Below, one piece after another: positions 8,338 to 19,885 of a stretch of 43,456 nucleotides of DNA. Position 1 is the first letter of the stretch; every line of letters starts with the position of its first letter. The translations under genes and the position numbers were made by a program. The stretch comes from Sedimenticola sp. GTDB taxonomy: Bacteria > Pseudomonadota > Gammaproteobacteria > Chromatiales > Chromatiaceae. The notes below the pieces were generated by a model. It did not search any database and was not told where the DNA came from. It worked only from the letters and a program-made list of their open reading frames with translations. The stretch spans positions 1-43,456 of the forward strand of contig JAMOMB010000063.1 in assembly GCA_027068795.1 (NCBI GenBank), read 5' to 3'.

Positions 8338-9669
8338 TCAGTCCTTTACAAACAGCGCAACGGATTCGACATGAGCCGTGTGCGGAAACATGTCCATGAC
8401 GCCCGCGGAAACCAGGCGATAACCCAGCTTGTTTACCAGTTCGGCTGCATCTCTGGCCAATGTTCCGGGATAGCAGGAGACATAGGCGATGCGCTCCGCC
8501 CCCATTCGCGGCAAATGGCCGAGCACTTCCCATGCCCCGCTGCGGGGCGGATCCAGCAGGACTTTGTTGAACTGCTGCCGCAACCAGGGCTCATGCTCCA
8601 GAGACTCATACAGGTTGGCCGCATGAAAACTGACGTTGTCCAGGCGGTTGCGCCGCGCATTGTCCCTGGCGCGGCCAACCAGCTCCTCTGCGCCTTCCAC
8701 GCCAGTCACCCTTCCCGCCCTGGTGGCCATGGGCAGGGTGAAGTTACCGACGCCGCAAAACAGATCCAGCACCTGATCCTGTTTTTCCAGGGCAAGGAGA
8801 TCAATGACCCGGCCAACCATCTGGCGGTTGATGCCGGTATTGACCTGGGTGAAATCCGTCGGCTGAAAATACAGCTCCAGCCCGAACTCAGGCAGCGCAT
8901 AATGCAGATCAGCCTCTTCATCCAGGGGTTTGACCGTATCCGGGCCGCCTTCTTGCAGATAGATGATGAAATCGTGATGGCGGGCGAATTCTCGCAGCTT
9001 TTCTCCGTCTGCATGCGTCAATGGCTCCAGGAGCCGAAAGATCAGCACACAGCGCAGATCATCCATCGCAACTTCAATTTGCGGAATGCGCGCCGCTATG
9101 GACAGGCTCCCGATCAGGGTGGACAACTCCCCAAGAGCCCGGCCAATCTTTGGATGCAATACCTCGCAACTGTCCATATCCGCAACAAAACTGGCGTTGC
9201 GTTCACGAAAACCCACCAGCACCCTTCCCTTCTTCAATACCTGCTTTACTCCCAGGCGCGCCTTGCGGCGGTACCCCCAGGGCGTCTTGTTTGTCAGGGG
9301 CGGCAGGATTTCTTCCGGCATGATCTTGCCGATGCGGGAAAAGGCATCCAGCAGGGTTTGTTGCTTGTACTGGATTTGCGCGGCGGCCCGCAGGTGTTGC
9401 AGGCTACAGCCTCCACACAGGCCAAAGTGCGCACATTCCGGCGTTACCCGCTGTTCACTGGCTTCCAGCACTGCCACGACTTCTCCCTCGTCATGGCTTT
9501 TCCGTTTGCCGGTATAGCGGAACAGAACGCGCTCGTCCGGCAAGGCGCCATGAATGAAGGTCGCCTTGCCATCGATTCTCGCCACACCGCGCCCATCGTG
9601 GCTCAACGACGCAATTTGTGCTTCAACCGGATCCTGGGGCAGCTTCTGCTTGCGCCGTCTGCGCGCCAT
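8338..9669 (-). CDS. rlmD: 23S rRNA (uracil(1939)-C(5))-methyltransferase RlmD
   Basis: TRAM domain at the N-terminus, C-x5-CGGC Fe-S motif (CAHFGLCGGCSLQH), DLFCGVGNFTLP, LLDPPRSGA, YVSCYPGTLARD. Start ATG at 9669. Confidence 0.95.
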   Translation of the reverse strand: MARRRRKQKLPQDPVEAQIASLSHDGRGVARIDGKATFIHGALPDERVLFRYTGKRKSHDEGEVVAVLEASEQRVTPECAHFGLCGGCSLQHLRAAAQIQYKQQTLLDAFSRIGKIMPEEILPPLTNKTPWGYRRKARLGVKQVLKKGRVLVGFRERNASFVADMDSCEVLHPKIGRALGELSTLIGSLSIAARIPQIEVAMDDLRCVLIFRLLEPLTHADGEKLREFARHHDFIIYLQEGGPDTVKPLDEEADLHYALPEFGLELYFQPTDFTQVNTGINRQMVGRVIDLLALEKQDQVLDLFCGVGNFTLPMATRAGRVTGVEGAEELVGRARDNARRNRLDNVSFHAANLYESLEHEPWLRQQFNKVLLDPPRSGAWEVLGHLPRMGAERIAYVSCYPGTLARDAAELVNKLGYRLVSAGVMDMFPHTAHVESVALFVKD

Positions 9670-9670
9670 G

Positions 9671-10570
9671 TCAATGCCGACCCGGGTCAAAGATGCCGGT
9701 GGACAAATAGCGGTCGCCGCGGTCGCAGACAATGGCTACCAGCATGGCGTCTTCCAGCTCAAGGGAAAGCCGGAGCATGGCGGCAACCGCCCCTCCGGAA
9801 GATACGCCACAGAAGATGCCTTCCTCCGCCGCCAGCCTGCGCGTAATCTCTTCCGCCTCCTCCTGGGACACGTCCATTTCCCGGTCCACCAAGGAGGGAT
9901 CGAAGATGCCGGGCAGATATTCCTTCGGCCAGCGGCGAATGCCGGGAATCTGCGCGCCCTCTTCCGGCTGTACGCCAATGATCTGCACACCGCGGTTCTG
10001 TTCCCTGAGAAACCGGGAAACGCCTACAATGGTGCCCGTGGTGCCCATGGCGCTGACAAAATGGGTGACGCCCCCGGCGGTGTCCCGCCACAGTTCCGGT
10101 CCGGTGCCAAGGTAGTGGGCAAGGGGATTGTCCGGGTTGTCGAACTGATTCAGCAGCTTTCCCTGTCCCCTGGCCTGCATCTCGATGGCCAGATCCCGCG
10201 CCCCTTCCATGCTTTCTTCCTCACTCACCAGAATCAGCTCGGCGCCATATGCCGCCATCGCCGCCTTGCGCTCCATGCTCATATTGTCCGGCATGACAAG
10301 CTTGATGGGATACCCTTTTATGGCCGCCACCATGGCCAGGGCAATGCCTGTATTGCCGCTGGTCGCTTCGATCAAAGTATCTCCGGGACGGATCTCGCCC
10401 CGCTGCTCGGCCTGCTCGATCATAAACAGGGCAGGACGATCTTTCACCGATCCGGCAGGGTTGTTTCCTTCCAGCTTCACCAATAGCGTATTGCTGGTAC
10501 GACCGGGCAGGCGCTGCAGCCTCACCAGCGGAGTATTTCCAATCGTGGAAGAAAGGGTCTGAAATTTCAT
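9671..10570 (-). CDS. cysM: Cysteine synthase B (O-acetylserine sulfhydrylase)
   Basis: IGNTPLVRLQRL, NNPAGSVKDRPA (PLP Lys), EATSGNTGIALA, GTTGTIVGVSRFL. Confidence 0.95.
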   Translation of the reverse strand: MKFQTLSSTIGNTPLVRLQRLPGRTSNTLLVKLEGNNPAGSVKDRPALFMIEQAEQRGEIRPGDTLIEATSGNTGIALAMVAAIKGYPIKLVMPDNMSMERKAAMAAYGAELILVSEEESMEGARDLAIEMQARGQGKLLNQFDNPDNPLAHYLGTGPELWRDTAGGVTHFVSAMGTTGTIVGVSRFLREQNRGVQIIGVQPEEGAQIPGIRRWPKEYLPGIFDPSLVDREMDVSQEEAEEITRRLAAEEGIFCGVSSGGAVAAMLRLSLELEDAMLVAIVCDRGDRYLSTGIFDPGRH

Positions 10571-10698
10571 GATTTATTTGCGATAAATGGCGTCGGTTCG
10601 TATTTTACCGCGCCTGGCGCAGATAGGAACCGCCTTTTGCATAGACGCGGGCTTTCCGATTCCCTCCGCCATTGCATCCATGCATTTTTCTGCAACAG

Positions 10699-10727
10699 TT
10701 CAAGAATGCTCTCCAAGTTGCTATAGT
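10699..10727 (+). promoter_or_regulatory. Candidate sigma70-type promoter for the gacS/barA-like gene
   Basis: TTCAAG (10699-10704), 17-nt spacer, TATAGT (10722-10727), about 45 nt upstream of the start codon. Confidence 0.5.
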
Positions 10728-10771
10728 AATTGCCAATTATTCCAAGGAGGAGCAGTTGGCGAGACAGGCCG

Positions 10772-13522
10772 ATGCGGAACATCCGACAACAAATTCTCTT
10801 TATCGCCCTGCTGCCGGCACTGCTGCTCATTGCGGTGCTGTCCGTGTACTTGCTGCTTACCCGCCTGGAAGATCTGGAGCGGCAATTTTACGCCCGGGGC
10901 AAAGTGCTTGCCGGACAACTGGCGACCGCCTCCATCAACGGCGTTTTGTCCAACAAGCACAATACGCTGGCTATGCTGGCCGAAGAAACACGTCATTTGC
11001 ACCCGGACATTCTCGGTATCAAGGTGCTGGATTCCCACGGCCTGGTTCTACTCCAGACCGGTGAGGATTCCACTCCGGAACCTTCCATCGACAACCTGTT
11101 CGAGGCAACCATCACAACTGCCTATGATTTGCAGGGCATCTATCATTACTTCCCGGATCAACCGGTGCCGCAGCCGGAAAACGGCCACTTGGATCTGGGA
11201 AAGGTCCTGCTTTGGCTCGATCCTGCCCCCATGCTGGGAAAAAAGCGGGACATCATCGCCACCACATTGGTGCTTACCCTTTTGGGCCTGCTGCTGACCG
11301 CCCTGCTGGCCCTGTTCCTCAGCAAGCGCCTGGCAAAACCACTGGAAGAACTCACCCGCGCCGCCCGCAATCTACGCAAGGGGAAATTGGACACCCGGGT
11401 AAAAGTCGACGCCAGCGGAGAGATCGGCGAGTTGCAGGCGGCTTTCAACGAGATGGCGGACGAGATCAGCATCGCCAGCGAAAACCTGCACGCCCAGGTT
11501 GACCAGGCAACCATCGAACTGCAGGAAAGCATGGAGATACTCGAGATCAGAAATGTGGAACTGGATCTGGCGCGCAAGAGAGCCGTGGAAGCAAGCCGCA
11601 TAAAATCGGAATTCCTCGCCAATATGAGCCATGAAATCCGCACCCCCATGAACGGCATTCTCGGTTTTACCAACCTGCTGCGCAATACCCGGCTGGACAG
11701 AACGCAAACCGAGTACCTGGATACGATAAAGATATCCGCAAACAACCTGTTGATGATCATCAACGACATCCTGGACCTGTCCAAACTCGAAGCAGGCAAG
11801 CTGGTTCTCGAAAACCGCAGCTTTTCCCTGCGCCAGTGCCTGCACAACGCCATCTCCCTGCTGGCGCCCATGGCTCATCAGAAACAACTGGAGCTGATTC
11901 CCCTTATCTACAACGACGTACCCGATTATTTGCAGGGCGACCCCACGCGAATCGCCCAGATCATAACCAATCTGGTCAACAACGCCATCAAGTTTACGGA
12001 TGAAGGGGAGGTGGTGCTGCGCGTGATGGTTGAAGCGGAAAGCGAAACCAAGGTGGTTCTCAAGGTGTCCGTCACCGATACAGGCATCGGCATTCCGGAA
12101 GAGGAGCAAACCGAGATATTCTCCGCATTTTCCCAGGGAAAAACCTACAGTGCAAAAACCACCGGCGGTACGGGCTTGGGCCTGAACATCTGCAAGCGGC
12201 TGGTGGAAGCCATGCACGGATCCATATCCGTGCACAGCAGCCCCAACAAGGGCAGTTGCTTCGAATTTCATATTGAGCTGAGAAAAGATGCTCCGCCTGT
12301 TGCGGCCATTGACAGCAGCAGCCTGCTTTCCGGCCGGAATATCTGGGTGGTGGAGCCAAACCCCGTCTATCAAACCGCACTGAGAAACATGCTGTCTGAC
12401 CTTGGAGTGGCGGGGCATGAATATTCCAGCTATCAACATGTAATCGAGGCATTGAAGCAAAGCGAAACACCCGAGCTGATTATTCTCGCGGTAGCGGCCA
12501 GGGAATTTGCCGATGAAGCCGTGGCGGAGAAAATCGAAATCATCATCGAGTACTCGACAGCACCGGTGCTGGTTCTTCTGGGTAGCTCCGCCCAGGAGGA
12601 TAGCAATCACGTTCTGGATCTGGGAGCCGCCCGTTGCCTGAGCAAACCCATCAAACCCGGTGTTCTGGCCCAGGCGATAAACGATGTCCTGTTGTCCGAC
12701 AACGACATAGAGGAATCGGATCTTGCGGCCCAACCCCCCTCCTACCCGGCAAACTGGCTTGCCGGCACAAGAGTGCTGGTGGCGGATGACAACGCCATAA
12801 ACCGAAAACTAATGGAGAGCCTGCTGCACAACCATGCAGCAACAGTTATCTGCGCGGAAGATGGCAGGCAGGCTGTGGAAGCCGTGAAGGCGGGGGAAAT
12901 CGATATTGCGCTCATTGATATACATATGCCAATCCTGAACGGCTTTGGCGCTGCCGAGCAAATCCGGCAGCTTCCCCATGGGGAAAATCTTCCCCTGGTT
13001 GCCATGACAGCGGACGCCATGGGCAGAAACCGCACGGAAATCAAACACAGCGGTTTTAGCGCCCACCTGATCAAGCCCATAGAGGAAGAGGAACTGCTCT
13101 CCACCATCGCCGGATTTCTGCACAAGGAATTTTCTGGCGCCTTTGTACACCCACACGGTCAACAAAGTACGCACAGAAGCAGGCAGGAGCTTCCCGTCTA
13201 TGACCGGCACCAGGCCATGCGCATCACGGGCAATTCACCGAATATCGCCGCAACCATGCTCAATCAATTGATGGACATACTTCCTTCCAGCATGGACGAG
13301 ATTTCCCGCCTCGTTGGCGAAAAGGACTGGCAAGCCTTATGGCAGAGCATCCACAAATTGCAAGGCGCGGTGGCCGTATGCGCTGTTCCGGCGTTTTCCG
13401 CAGCCCTGAACCGCCTGCAACTGGCAGTGCAAAACGAAAATGCCGATGCGACAGAAAGCGAGCTGAAGGAAGCCCGGTCAGAAATGCAGCGTCTGATTCA
13501 TTATCATGCGGAAGCGCAATGA
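10772..13522 (+). CDS. gacS: Hybrid sensor histidine kinase GacS/BarA
   Basis: TM, HAMP, HisKA ([23 protein letters not shown]), HATPase ([16 protein letters not shown]), REC ([14 protein letters not shown]...[14 protein letters not shown]) and HPt ([12 protein letters not shown]) in BarA order; divergent from cysM-rlmD as in Pseudomonas gacS. Confidence 0.9.
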   Translation: MRNIRQQILFIALLPALLLIAVLSVYLLLTRLEDLERQFYARGKVLAGQLATASINGVLSNKHNTLAMLAEETRHLHPDILGIKVLDSHGLVLLQTGEDSTPEPSIDNLFEATITTAYDLQGIYHYFPDQPVPQPENGHLDLGKVLLWLDPAPMLGKKRDIIATTLVLTLLGLLLTALLALFLSKRLAKPLEELTRAARNLRKGKLDTRVKVDASGEIGELQAAFNEMADEISIASENLHAQVDQATIELQESMEILEIRNVELDLARKRAVEASRIKSEFLANMSHEIRTPMNGILGFTNLLRNTRLDRTQTEYLDTIKISANNLLMIINDILDLSKLEAGKLVLENRSFSLRQCLHNAISLLAPMAHQKQLELIPLIYNDVPDYLQGDPTRIAQIITNLVNNAIKFTDEGEVVLRVMVEAESETKVVLKVSVTDTGIGIPEEEQTEIFSAFSQGKTYSAKTTGGTGLGLNICKRLVEAMHGSISVHSSPNKGSCFEFHIELRKDAPPVAAIDSSSLLSGRNIWVVEPNPVYQTALRNMLSDLGVAGHEYSSYQHVIEALKQSETPELIILAVAAREFADEAVAEKIEIIIEYSTAPVLVLLGSSAQEDSNHVLDLGAARCLSKPIKPGVLAQAINDVLLSDNDIEESDLAAQPPSYPANWLAGTRVLVADDNAINRKLMESLLHNHAATVICAEDGRQAVEAVKAGEIDIALIDIHMPILNGFGAAEQIRQLPHGENLPLVAMTADAMGRNRTEIKHSGFSAHLIKPIEEEELLSTIAGFLHKEFSGAFVHPHGQQSTHRSRQELPVYDRHQAMRITGNSPNIAATMLNQLMDILPSSMDEISRLVGEKDWQALWQSIHKLQGAVAVCAVPAFSAALNRLQLAVQNENADATESELKEARSEMQRLIHYHAEAQ

Positions 13523-14238
13523 ATGAGGCGCTTCATTTCCCGAACCGCCTCCTCCAGGCCGGTGAATACCGCCCGGGAAACGATGGCGTGGCCAATATTG
13601 AGTTCCCGTACGCCTTCAATAGCGGCAATCTCCACAACATTATGGTAGTCCAGACCATGACCTGCATTCACCTGCAACCCGAATGATTCGCCAAGCTTTA
13701 CGGCTTCTACGATTTTGCTCAGTTCCCGCGCCCGTTTTTCCGGGTTTTCCGCATCCGCAAAATGTCCGGTATGAATCTCTACCACTGGCGCCCCGATCTT
13801 CGCTGCCGCCTCCAACTGCCTGGGATCCGCATCAATGAAAAGCGATACCCGGACATCTGCTTTCGCCAGCCGCGCGCAATACGCTTGCAGGCGCGGAACA
13901 TCGGCAGCTGCATTCAACCCGCCTTCAGTTGTCAGCTCTTCCCGCCGTTCCGGCACCAGGCAACAATCTGCGGGCCGTATGCCTGTGGCGATAGCCAGCA
14001 TTTCATCCGTCGCCGCCATCTCCAGGTTCATGCGTGTTTGAATGATGTCTTTCAGGAATTCCACGTCCCTGTCCTGGATATGCCGCCGATCTTCCCGCAA
14101 ATGCAGGGTAATGGCATCCGCCCCGGCCTGTTCGGCAATCAGGGCGGCCTGAACCGGATCCGGATAAGGCGTGCCTCGTGCCTGACGCAGTGTGGCCACA
14201 TGGTCGATATTGACACCGAGTAGTTTTCCCTGGTGCAT
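13504..14238 (-). CDS. pdxJ: Pyridoxine 5'-phosphate synthase
   Basis: [52 protein letters not shown]. Confidence 0.97.
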   Translation of the reverse strand: MHQGKLLGVNIDHVATLRQARGTPYPDPVQAALIAEQAGADAITLHLREDRRHIQDRDVEFLKDIIQTRMNLEMAATDEMLAIATGIRPADCCLVPERREELTTEGGLNAAADVPRLQAYCARLAKADVRVSLFIDADPRQLEAAAKIGAPVVEIHTGHFADAENPEKRARELSKIVEAVKLGESFGLQVNAGHGLDYHNVVEIAAIEGVRELNIGHAIVSRAVFTGLEEAVREMKRLIHCASA

Positions 14239-14277
14239 ACTGGATACCCTCCAATTAATTGATAGGAATCTGTGGAT

Positions 14278-15003
14278 TCAGCCTGGTGTATAGAAAAATT
14301 CCCGGCTCTTCAATGGTCTGTCACCCAGATAAAAGCCCAGTATATGCCGCATCAGCTCCCTGGCTTCCCGACTCTGGCGCACATCCAGCGCCTGCTGCCG
14401 GGCCAGCGCCATCAGCGTATCCCCTTGGGCCAGAAACCCCGCCTCCTGCGGCACTCTTCGCAGCCCTGTCTCTGATTCATAGTGGTAGTACGCCTGCGCA
14501 CTGACCGCCACGCCGGACTGGCCTTCATGCAGCAGATCCACGCCATAGCCAAGGGTTTGCAGCAGTTCCAGCTCAAAGCAGCGAAGCGGCAAATCCAGCG
14601 CCAAACCATCGCCCAGGCTCTCGATGGTCTTTTCATAGCTGCGAAACAGTTCCGGCATGGGTTCATATTGATCCACCAGCCGGATGAGCAGTTCGTTCAG
14701 GTAAAACCCGCTGAACAACGCCTTGCCCCGGGGAAGCACATAGCAGGAACGGTTTTCCACCTGCTTCAGATTGGCGATCCTGCCTCTTCCGGACCAGGTG
14801 ATCAACAGGGGATTGAAGGGCTGTAACATACCCCGCCTGGTACTTTTGGCGGCTGCTCCGCCACGCACCATGAGAGGAATCCTGCCTGCAGAACAGCTAA
14901 ACATATCCACCAACAGGTGGTGCTCGCCATATTTGCGGGAGTGCAGAACATAGGCGGGAGTCAGCTCATCAGACAATACGGGATCATCAAACTTATTCGG
15001 CAT
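14278..15003 (-). CDS. recO: DNA repair protein RecO
   Basis: AYVLHSRKYGEHHLLVDMFS, YLNELLIRLV, CFELELLQTLGYGVDL; located in the era-recO-pdxJ order. Confidence 0.94.
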   Translation of the reverse strand: MPNKFDDPVLSDELTPAYVLHSRKYGEHHLLVDMFSCSAGRIPLMVRGGAAAKSTRRGMLQPFNPLLITWSGRGRIANLKQVENRSCYVLPRGKALFSGFYLNELLIRLVDQYEPMPELFRSYEKTIESLGDGLALDLPLRCFELELLQTLGYGVDLLHEGQSGVAVSAQAYYHYESETGLRRVPQEAGFLAQGDTLMALARQQALDVRQSREARELMRHILGFYLGDRPLKSREFFYTPG

Positions 15004-15880
15004 ATCCCAAACGGCTCAGGCTGGCCTGGTCGGCAGACCAGCTCTTCTTCACCTTCACCCACAGACGCAGGTAAACTTTGGTCTGGAAAAAATCTTCCAG
15101 CTGTTTACGCGCTTCCGTCGCAGTTTCCTTGAGCGCCAGGCCGCCCTTTCCCACCAGGATGCCCTTTTGGTTGTCGCGTTCTACCCAGATAATGGCCCCA
15201 ATACGATAGATATGGGGCTGCGCATCGAATTCCTCGATTTCAACCGTCGCGGAATAAGGCAGTTCCTTGTGGTAGCGCCTGGTTATCTGCTCCCGTATCA
15301 GTTCCGCGGCGAAAAACCGTTCCGGACGGTCGGTAATTTGCTCCTCGGGATAAAAGTTTTCCCCTTCCGGCAACAACGCCAGAATCACCTGTTGCAATTG
15401 ATCACAGTTGTCCCCCGTGCGGGCGGAAACAGGGATCACGCTGGTCAGGCCGGTTCGCTGCGTAAGTTCGGCGAGTATGGGCAGGAGTTCTTCACGACGA
15501 GGAATGGTATCAATCTTGTTCACGACCAGAATTGCCGGAAGCCCGCTGTTTTCAATCCGCTGCAAAACCATTTCGTCTTCTTCTGTCCAGTATTTGCTAT
15601 CGACGACGAATACCGCAAGATCCACCCCGGACAAGGCGCTGGTGGCGGTTCTGTTCAGGTAGCGGTTCATGGCCTTGTTGCCACGCTGATGGATGCCTGG
15701 CGTATCGATATAGACGATCTGCCCCTCATCCAGGGTGTTGATGCCCAGTATGCTGTGGCGCGTAGTTTGGGGCTTGTGCGAGGTAATCGCCAGCTTTTGG
15801 CCAAGCAGATGATTCAGCAAGGTGGACTTGCCGACATTTGGACGCCCGACCAGGGCCACATGTCCCGCACGATGCTTCAC
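14993..15880 (-). CDS. era: GTPase Era
   Basis: GRPNVGKSTLLNHLLGQKLAITSHKPQTTRHSI, DTPGIH, NKID, KH domain EERDNQKGILVGKGG-like (VERDNQKGILVGKGGLALKE). Likely GTG start at 15880, 4-bp overlap with the rnc stop. Confidence 0.96.
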   Translation of the reverse strand: MKHRAGHVALVGRPNVGKSTLLNHLLGQKLAITSHKPQTTRHSILGINTLDEGQIVYIDTPGIHQRGNKAMNRYLNRTATSALSGVDLAVFVVDSKYWTEEDEMVLQRIENSGLPAILVVNKIDTIPRREELLPILAELTQRTGLTSVIPVSARTGDNCDQLQQVILALLPEGENFYPEEQITDRPERFFAAELIREQITRRYHKELPYSATVEIEEFDAQPHIYRIGAIIWVERDNQKGILVGKGGLALKETATEARKQLEDFFQTKVYLRLWVKVKKSWSADQASLSRLGYAE

Positions 15881-16557
15881 GAATCCGATGCTCCGGTTTT
15901 GGCAAGCGCCCTGTAAGCGGCCTGCTGTTCCGCCTTGCGTCTGCTCGCTCCCTCTCCCTGCTCGGTGACGCCAAGACTCTCCACCCGGCATTCGACGACA
16001 AAGCGCTGCTCATGGGCGCTGCCCTCTATAGAGACGACCTGATATACGGGGAGTGATTTCCCTTGCGCCTGAAGATATTCCTGCAACCGGGTTTTTGCAT
16101 CCTTGGGTTGCGCTTCCGGTGAGATTTCCAGAATTTCCTTGCGCAAGATACGGCGAACCAGCGCCCGCGCCGATTCCATATCTGCATCCACGAATACGGC
16201 AGCGATGATGGCTTCCACCGCATCCGACAAAATGGAGTCTCTGCTCTGGCCGCCACTGCGCAGCTCTCCCGCGCCCAGAACCAGATAGTCTCCCAGTTCC
16301 AGCCGCCTGGCCACGGCCGCCAGGGTTTCTCTTTTGACCAGCTGGGCCCGCGCCCTGCTCAGCTCTCCCTCACTGGCGTTGGGGTGCTCTCGATACAGGT
16401 TTTCGGCAATCTCGAACCCCAGGATCGCATCGCCCAGAAACTCCAGCCGCTCATTGTTCCTGGCTCCGGCGCTACGATGGGTGAGCGACTGGACAAGCAG
16501 GCTTTCATCCCGGAACTCATACCCAAGGTTACGCTGCAAACGCTTGAGATCTAACAC
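15877..16557 (-). CDS. rnc: Ribonuclease III
   Basis: NERLEFLGDAILGFEIAENLY signature and C-terminal dsRBD. Confidence 0.97.
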   Translation of the reverse strand: MLDLKRLQRNLGYEFRDESLLVQSLTHRSAGARNNERLEFLGDAILGFEIAENLYREHPNASEGELSRARAQLVKRETLAAVARRLELGDYLVLGAGELRSGGQSRDSILSDAVEAIIAAVFVDADMESARALVRRILRKEILEISPEAQPKDAKTRLQEYLQAQGKSLPVYQVVSIEGSAHEQRFVVECRVESLGVTEQGEGASRRKAEQQAAYRALAKTGASDS

Positions 16558-16573
16558 CCTGCCGGTTCCATAT

Positions 16574-16945
16574 CTATTTCCAGTCCACCTCTTTGTGGAA
16601 GGTCATGAGCACTTCAACATTGCCGGCCACAGGTTTGCGTACTTCATAATCCAGCACCATGCTGGTCTTTCCCTTGCTGCGGTCAATTTTCAGATTCTTG
16701 GGATCAAAATCATAAATGCCGTTGATGTCTATGCGGCGATTGAATATCTTGCGCAACTGTTTGGGAGGGGCTTGCCGGTATTTTGGATCTTCCTTGATGC
16801 TCTCAAGAACCTCGCTCATGGAGTGGAACTCCAGGTAGCTGGGCACCATTTTCACGCCGAGCAAAACGAAAAACAACGTAATCGCAATGAGGAAAATCCA
16901 TGAAGTAATGGTGAGTCCCTGCTGCGGTCTCTTCAGATATTGCAT
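16574..16945 (-). CDS. DUF4845 family single-TM protein
   Basis: Short protein between lepB and rnc with one N-terminal TM (GLTITSWIFLIAITLFFVLLGVKMVPSYLEF), matching the usual DUF4845 protein at this position. Confidence 0.85.
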   Translation of the reverse strand: MQYLKRPQQGLTITSWIFLIAITLFFVLLGVKMVPSYLEFHSMSEVLESIKEDPKYRQAPPKQLRKIFNRRIDINGIYDFDPKNLKIDRSKGKTSMVLDYEVRKPVAGNVEVLMTFHKEVDWK

Positions 16946-16957
16946 ATTTGTTCCCCT

Positions 16958-17848
16958 TTATTCAATAACTTCGCCAATGCGTGACCAATCGAATATTCCA
17001 GAGCGATTCCAATCAAGGCTTAACCATATCACAAAGGCTTTTCCAACCAAATTCCGCTCCGGCACAAAACCCCAGCAGCGGCTGTCGTTGCTGTTGTCAC
17101 GATTGTCTCCCATCATGAAGAAATGCCCTTCCGGCACGGTGACTTCACCATTGGCCAGCACCCTGCAGCCAGGCGGAAAATCTGGCGCACGGGGATTGAT
17201 CAGTATGGAATGCTCGACACCATCCAGGTTTTCTTTCAGCTCCCATCTGCCGGTCATTCCTTCACCGGATCCTACGCCCTGGTAGGTTCCCACCCTGGTT
17301 TGCGGAACGGCTTGCCCGTTCACATACAGCACCTTGTTCCTGTAACCGACGCGATCTCCCGGCAATCCAACCAGGCGCTTTATGTAATCCAGCTTCGGGT
17401 CTTCAGGATAACGAAACACCACCACATCGCCCCGTTCGGGCGTATCCACGTCAAGAAACTTGGTCTTGGTGACCGGAAACCGCAAACCATAGGCAAACTT
17501 GTTGACCAGGATAAAATCTCCAATCAGCAAGGTCGGCATCATGGAGCCGGAGGGAATGCGGAAAGGCTCGACAACGAAAGCCCGCAGCAGCAGCACAAAC
17601 AGGAAAATAGGGAAAAACGAGCGGGCGTAATCCACCATCAATGGCTCTTGCGCCGCCTTTTGCTTTTCCCTCCCCGGTGCGGATTTGCGCTTGAGCAGCA
17701 AGTACGCCCCCCAGATCAGGCCGGAAACCACGGTCGCGAAAGCCAGGGCGGCTTCTATGCCAAAAGAATACAGCACCCAGATGAAGGCGCCCGCAATTCC
17801 TGTCAGCGCGACGAATTCATACCATGGCGTTTCTTTTTGTTCTTTCAT
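16958..17848 (-). CDS. lepB: Signal peptidase I
   Basis: VEPFRIPSGSMMPTLLIGDFILVNKFAYGLR, KRLVGLPGDRV, FFMMGDNRDNSNDSR. Confidence 0.97.
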   Translation of the reverse strand: MKEQKETPWYEFVALTGIAGAFIWVLYSFGIEAALAFATVVSGLIWGAYLLLKRKSAPGREKQKAAQEPLMVDYARSFFPIFLFVLLLRAFVVEPFRIPSGSMMPTLLIGDFILVNKFAYGLRFPVTKTKFLDVDTPERGDVVVFRYPEDPKLDYIKRLVGLPGDRVGYRNKVLYVNGQAVPQTRVGTYQGVGSGEGMTGRWELKENLDGVEHSILINPRAPDFPPGCRVLANGEVTVPEGHFFMMGDNRDNSNDSRCWGFVPERNLVGKAFVIWLSLDWNRSGIFDWSRIGEVIE

Positions 17849-17872
17849 AAGGATTTCAGCTCCAAGTAAGCG

Positions 17873-19678
17873 TTACTTGTCTTTTCCCACATTCAATACA
17901 GCAAGGAAGGCTTCCTGGGGAATCTCCACCCGGCCTACCTGTTTCATGCGTTTTTTTCCTGCTTTCTGTTTTTCCAGCAGCTTGCGTTTGCGTGTAATGT
18001 CGCCACCATAGCATTTGGCGGTGACATTCTTGCGCAGCGCCTTCACCGTGGAGCGGGCAATGATCTTGCTGCCCAACGCCGCCTGTATGGCCACCTCGAA
18101 CATTTGCCGGGGAATGATTTCCTTCATCTTGTCCGTGAGTTCCCGGCCACGGCTTTCAGCGTAATCCCTGTGCACGATGAGCGACAAGGCATCCACGCGC
18201 TCCCCGTTGATGAGAATATCCAGCTTGACCAGGTTGGCCGCCTGAAAGCGATCCAGCTCATATTCGAACGAGGCATAGCCGCGGCTGACGGATTTGAGGC
18301 GGTCGAAGAAGTCCAGCACGACCTCATTCATGGGCAAGTCATAAACCAACTGCACCTGACCGCCAAGGTACTGCATATTTTTCTGCACCCCGCGTTTTTC
18401 GATGCACAGATTGATCACATTCCCCAGATAGTCCTGGGGAACCAGGATATGCGCCTCGATGATGGGCTCACGGATCTCTTCGATCTGACCGGGATCCGGC
18501 AGATCTGCGGGATTGTCCACCATGAGGATCTCGCCGTCGCTCTTCTCCACTTCATAGATGACCGTCGGCGCCGTGGTGATCAAATCGAGATCGTATTCCC
18601 GCTCCAGGCGCTCCTGGATGATTTCCATGTGCAACATACCAAGAAAGCCGCAACGGAATCCGAATCCCAGGGCCTGGGAAGTTTCCGGCTCGAAATGCAG
18701 CGCTGCATCATTCAGCCGCAGTTTGCGCAGGGCTTCACGAAAGTTCTCGTAATCATCCGAGCTGATGGGATACAAGCCGGCAAATACCCTGGGCTGCATT
18801 TCCTTGAATCCGGGCAGGGGTTCGGCGGCCTTGTTGTCCGCCAGGGTGATGGTGTCGCCCACGGGTGCGGCATCGATCTCTTTCATGCCGGCAATCAGGT
18901 AGCCGACTTCTCCGGTATCCAGCATCTCGGTATCGGTGCGCTTGGGCGTGAACACGCCAACCTTTTCCGCCTGGTAGCTGCGACCGGTAGACATGATCAC
19001 AAACTTGTCCCGGCGTTTGAGGCTGCCGTTCATCACCCGGATCAGGGAAATCACCCCCACATAGGGATCAAACCAGGAGTCGATGATCAGCGCCTGCAAG
19101 GGCGCATTCGGGTCTCCTTTGGGGGGCGGGACGCGCTCCACCAGGCTTTCCAGCAGCTCTTCGATGCCAAGCCCGGTCTTGGCGCTGACGCGCAAGGCGT
19201 CTTCAGCCTCGATGCCGATGATCTCCTCGATTTCCGTAATCACCCTTTCCGGCTCGGCGGACGGCAAATCGATCTTGTTCAATACGGGCACGACCTCCAG
19301 CCCCTGCTCGATTGCGGTATAGCAATTCGCCACGCTCTGGGCCTCCACGCCCTGCGCCGCATCGACCACCAGCAATGCCCCCTCGCAGGCTGCCAGAGAA
19401 CGCGACACCTCGTAGGAAAAATCCACATGCCCGGGGGTATCTATAAAGTTGAGCTTATAGGTTTCACCGTCCTTGGCGGTAAAATTCAGGGTCACGCTCT
19501 GCGCCTTGATGGTAATGCCGCGCTCGCGCTCCAGATCCATGGAGTCCAGCACCTGGGCTTCCATTTCCCTTTCCGTCAAACCACCGCAAAGCTGGATAAA
19601 GCGGTCTGCAATGGTGGATTTTCCATGATCGATATGCGCAATAATGGAGAAATTTCGAATATGGTCGAGCTTAGACAT
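17873..19678 (-). CDS. lepA: Elongation factor 4 (LepA)
   Basis: [30 protein letters not shown]-terminal [57 protein letters not shown]. Start ATG at 19678. Confidence 0.98.
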   Translation of the reverse strand: MSKLDHIRNFSIIAHIDHGKSTIADRFIQLCGGLTEREMEAQVLDSMDLERERGITIKAQSVTLNFTAKDGETYKLNFIDTPGHVDFSYEVSRSLAACEGALLVVDAAQGVEAQSVANCYTAIEQGLEVVPVLNKIDLPSAEPERVITEIEEIIGIEAEDALRVSAKTGLGIEELLESLVERVPPPKGDPNAPLQALIIDSWFDPYVGVISLIRVMNGSLKRRDKFVIMSTGRSYQAEKVGVFTPKRTDTEMLDTGEVGYLIAGMKEIDAAPVGDTITLADNKAAEPLPGFKEMQPRVFAGLYPISSDDYENFREALRKLRLNDAALHFEPETSQALGFGFRCGFLGMLHMEIIQERLEREYDLDLITTAPTVIYEVEKSDGEILMVDNPADLPDPGQIEEIREPIIEAHILVPQDYLGNVINLCIEKRGVQKNMQYLGGQVQLVYDLPMNEVVLDFFDRLKSVSRGYASFEYELDRFQAANLVKLDILINGERVDALSLIVHRDYAESRGRELTDKMKEIIPRQMFEVAIQAALGSKIIARSTVKALRKNVTAKCYGGDITRKRKLLEKQKAGKKRMKQVGRVEIPQEAFLAVLNVGKDK

Positions 19679-19885
19679 CAGTCCTCGGGGGTGGCGGAGT
19701 TCCGATTCCGCAATACACACGGCGGAACCAGGGAATTCCCAGAAAAATCAGCAACGGCGAATGATACTCCGGATCGGCAAGAATTTCCTGATGGATTTCC
19801 CGTAAAGTGAAATTTGAAGGCCGTGAAATGGCGGCGATTTTCTTTGATTTGCGGATGTTATTCACCCGGCGACCATTCGGTTTAT

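Noticed and set aside
8335-9846. 503-aa plus-strand ORF opposite rlmD
   Set aside because: Antisense shadow of a strongly supported conserved gene in high-GC DNA; no recognisable domain.
18104-19810. 568-aa plus-strand ORF opposite lepA
   Set aside because: Antisense shadow of lepA; His/Gln/Gly-rich composition typical of reverse-complement translation.
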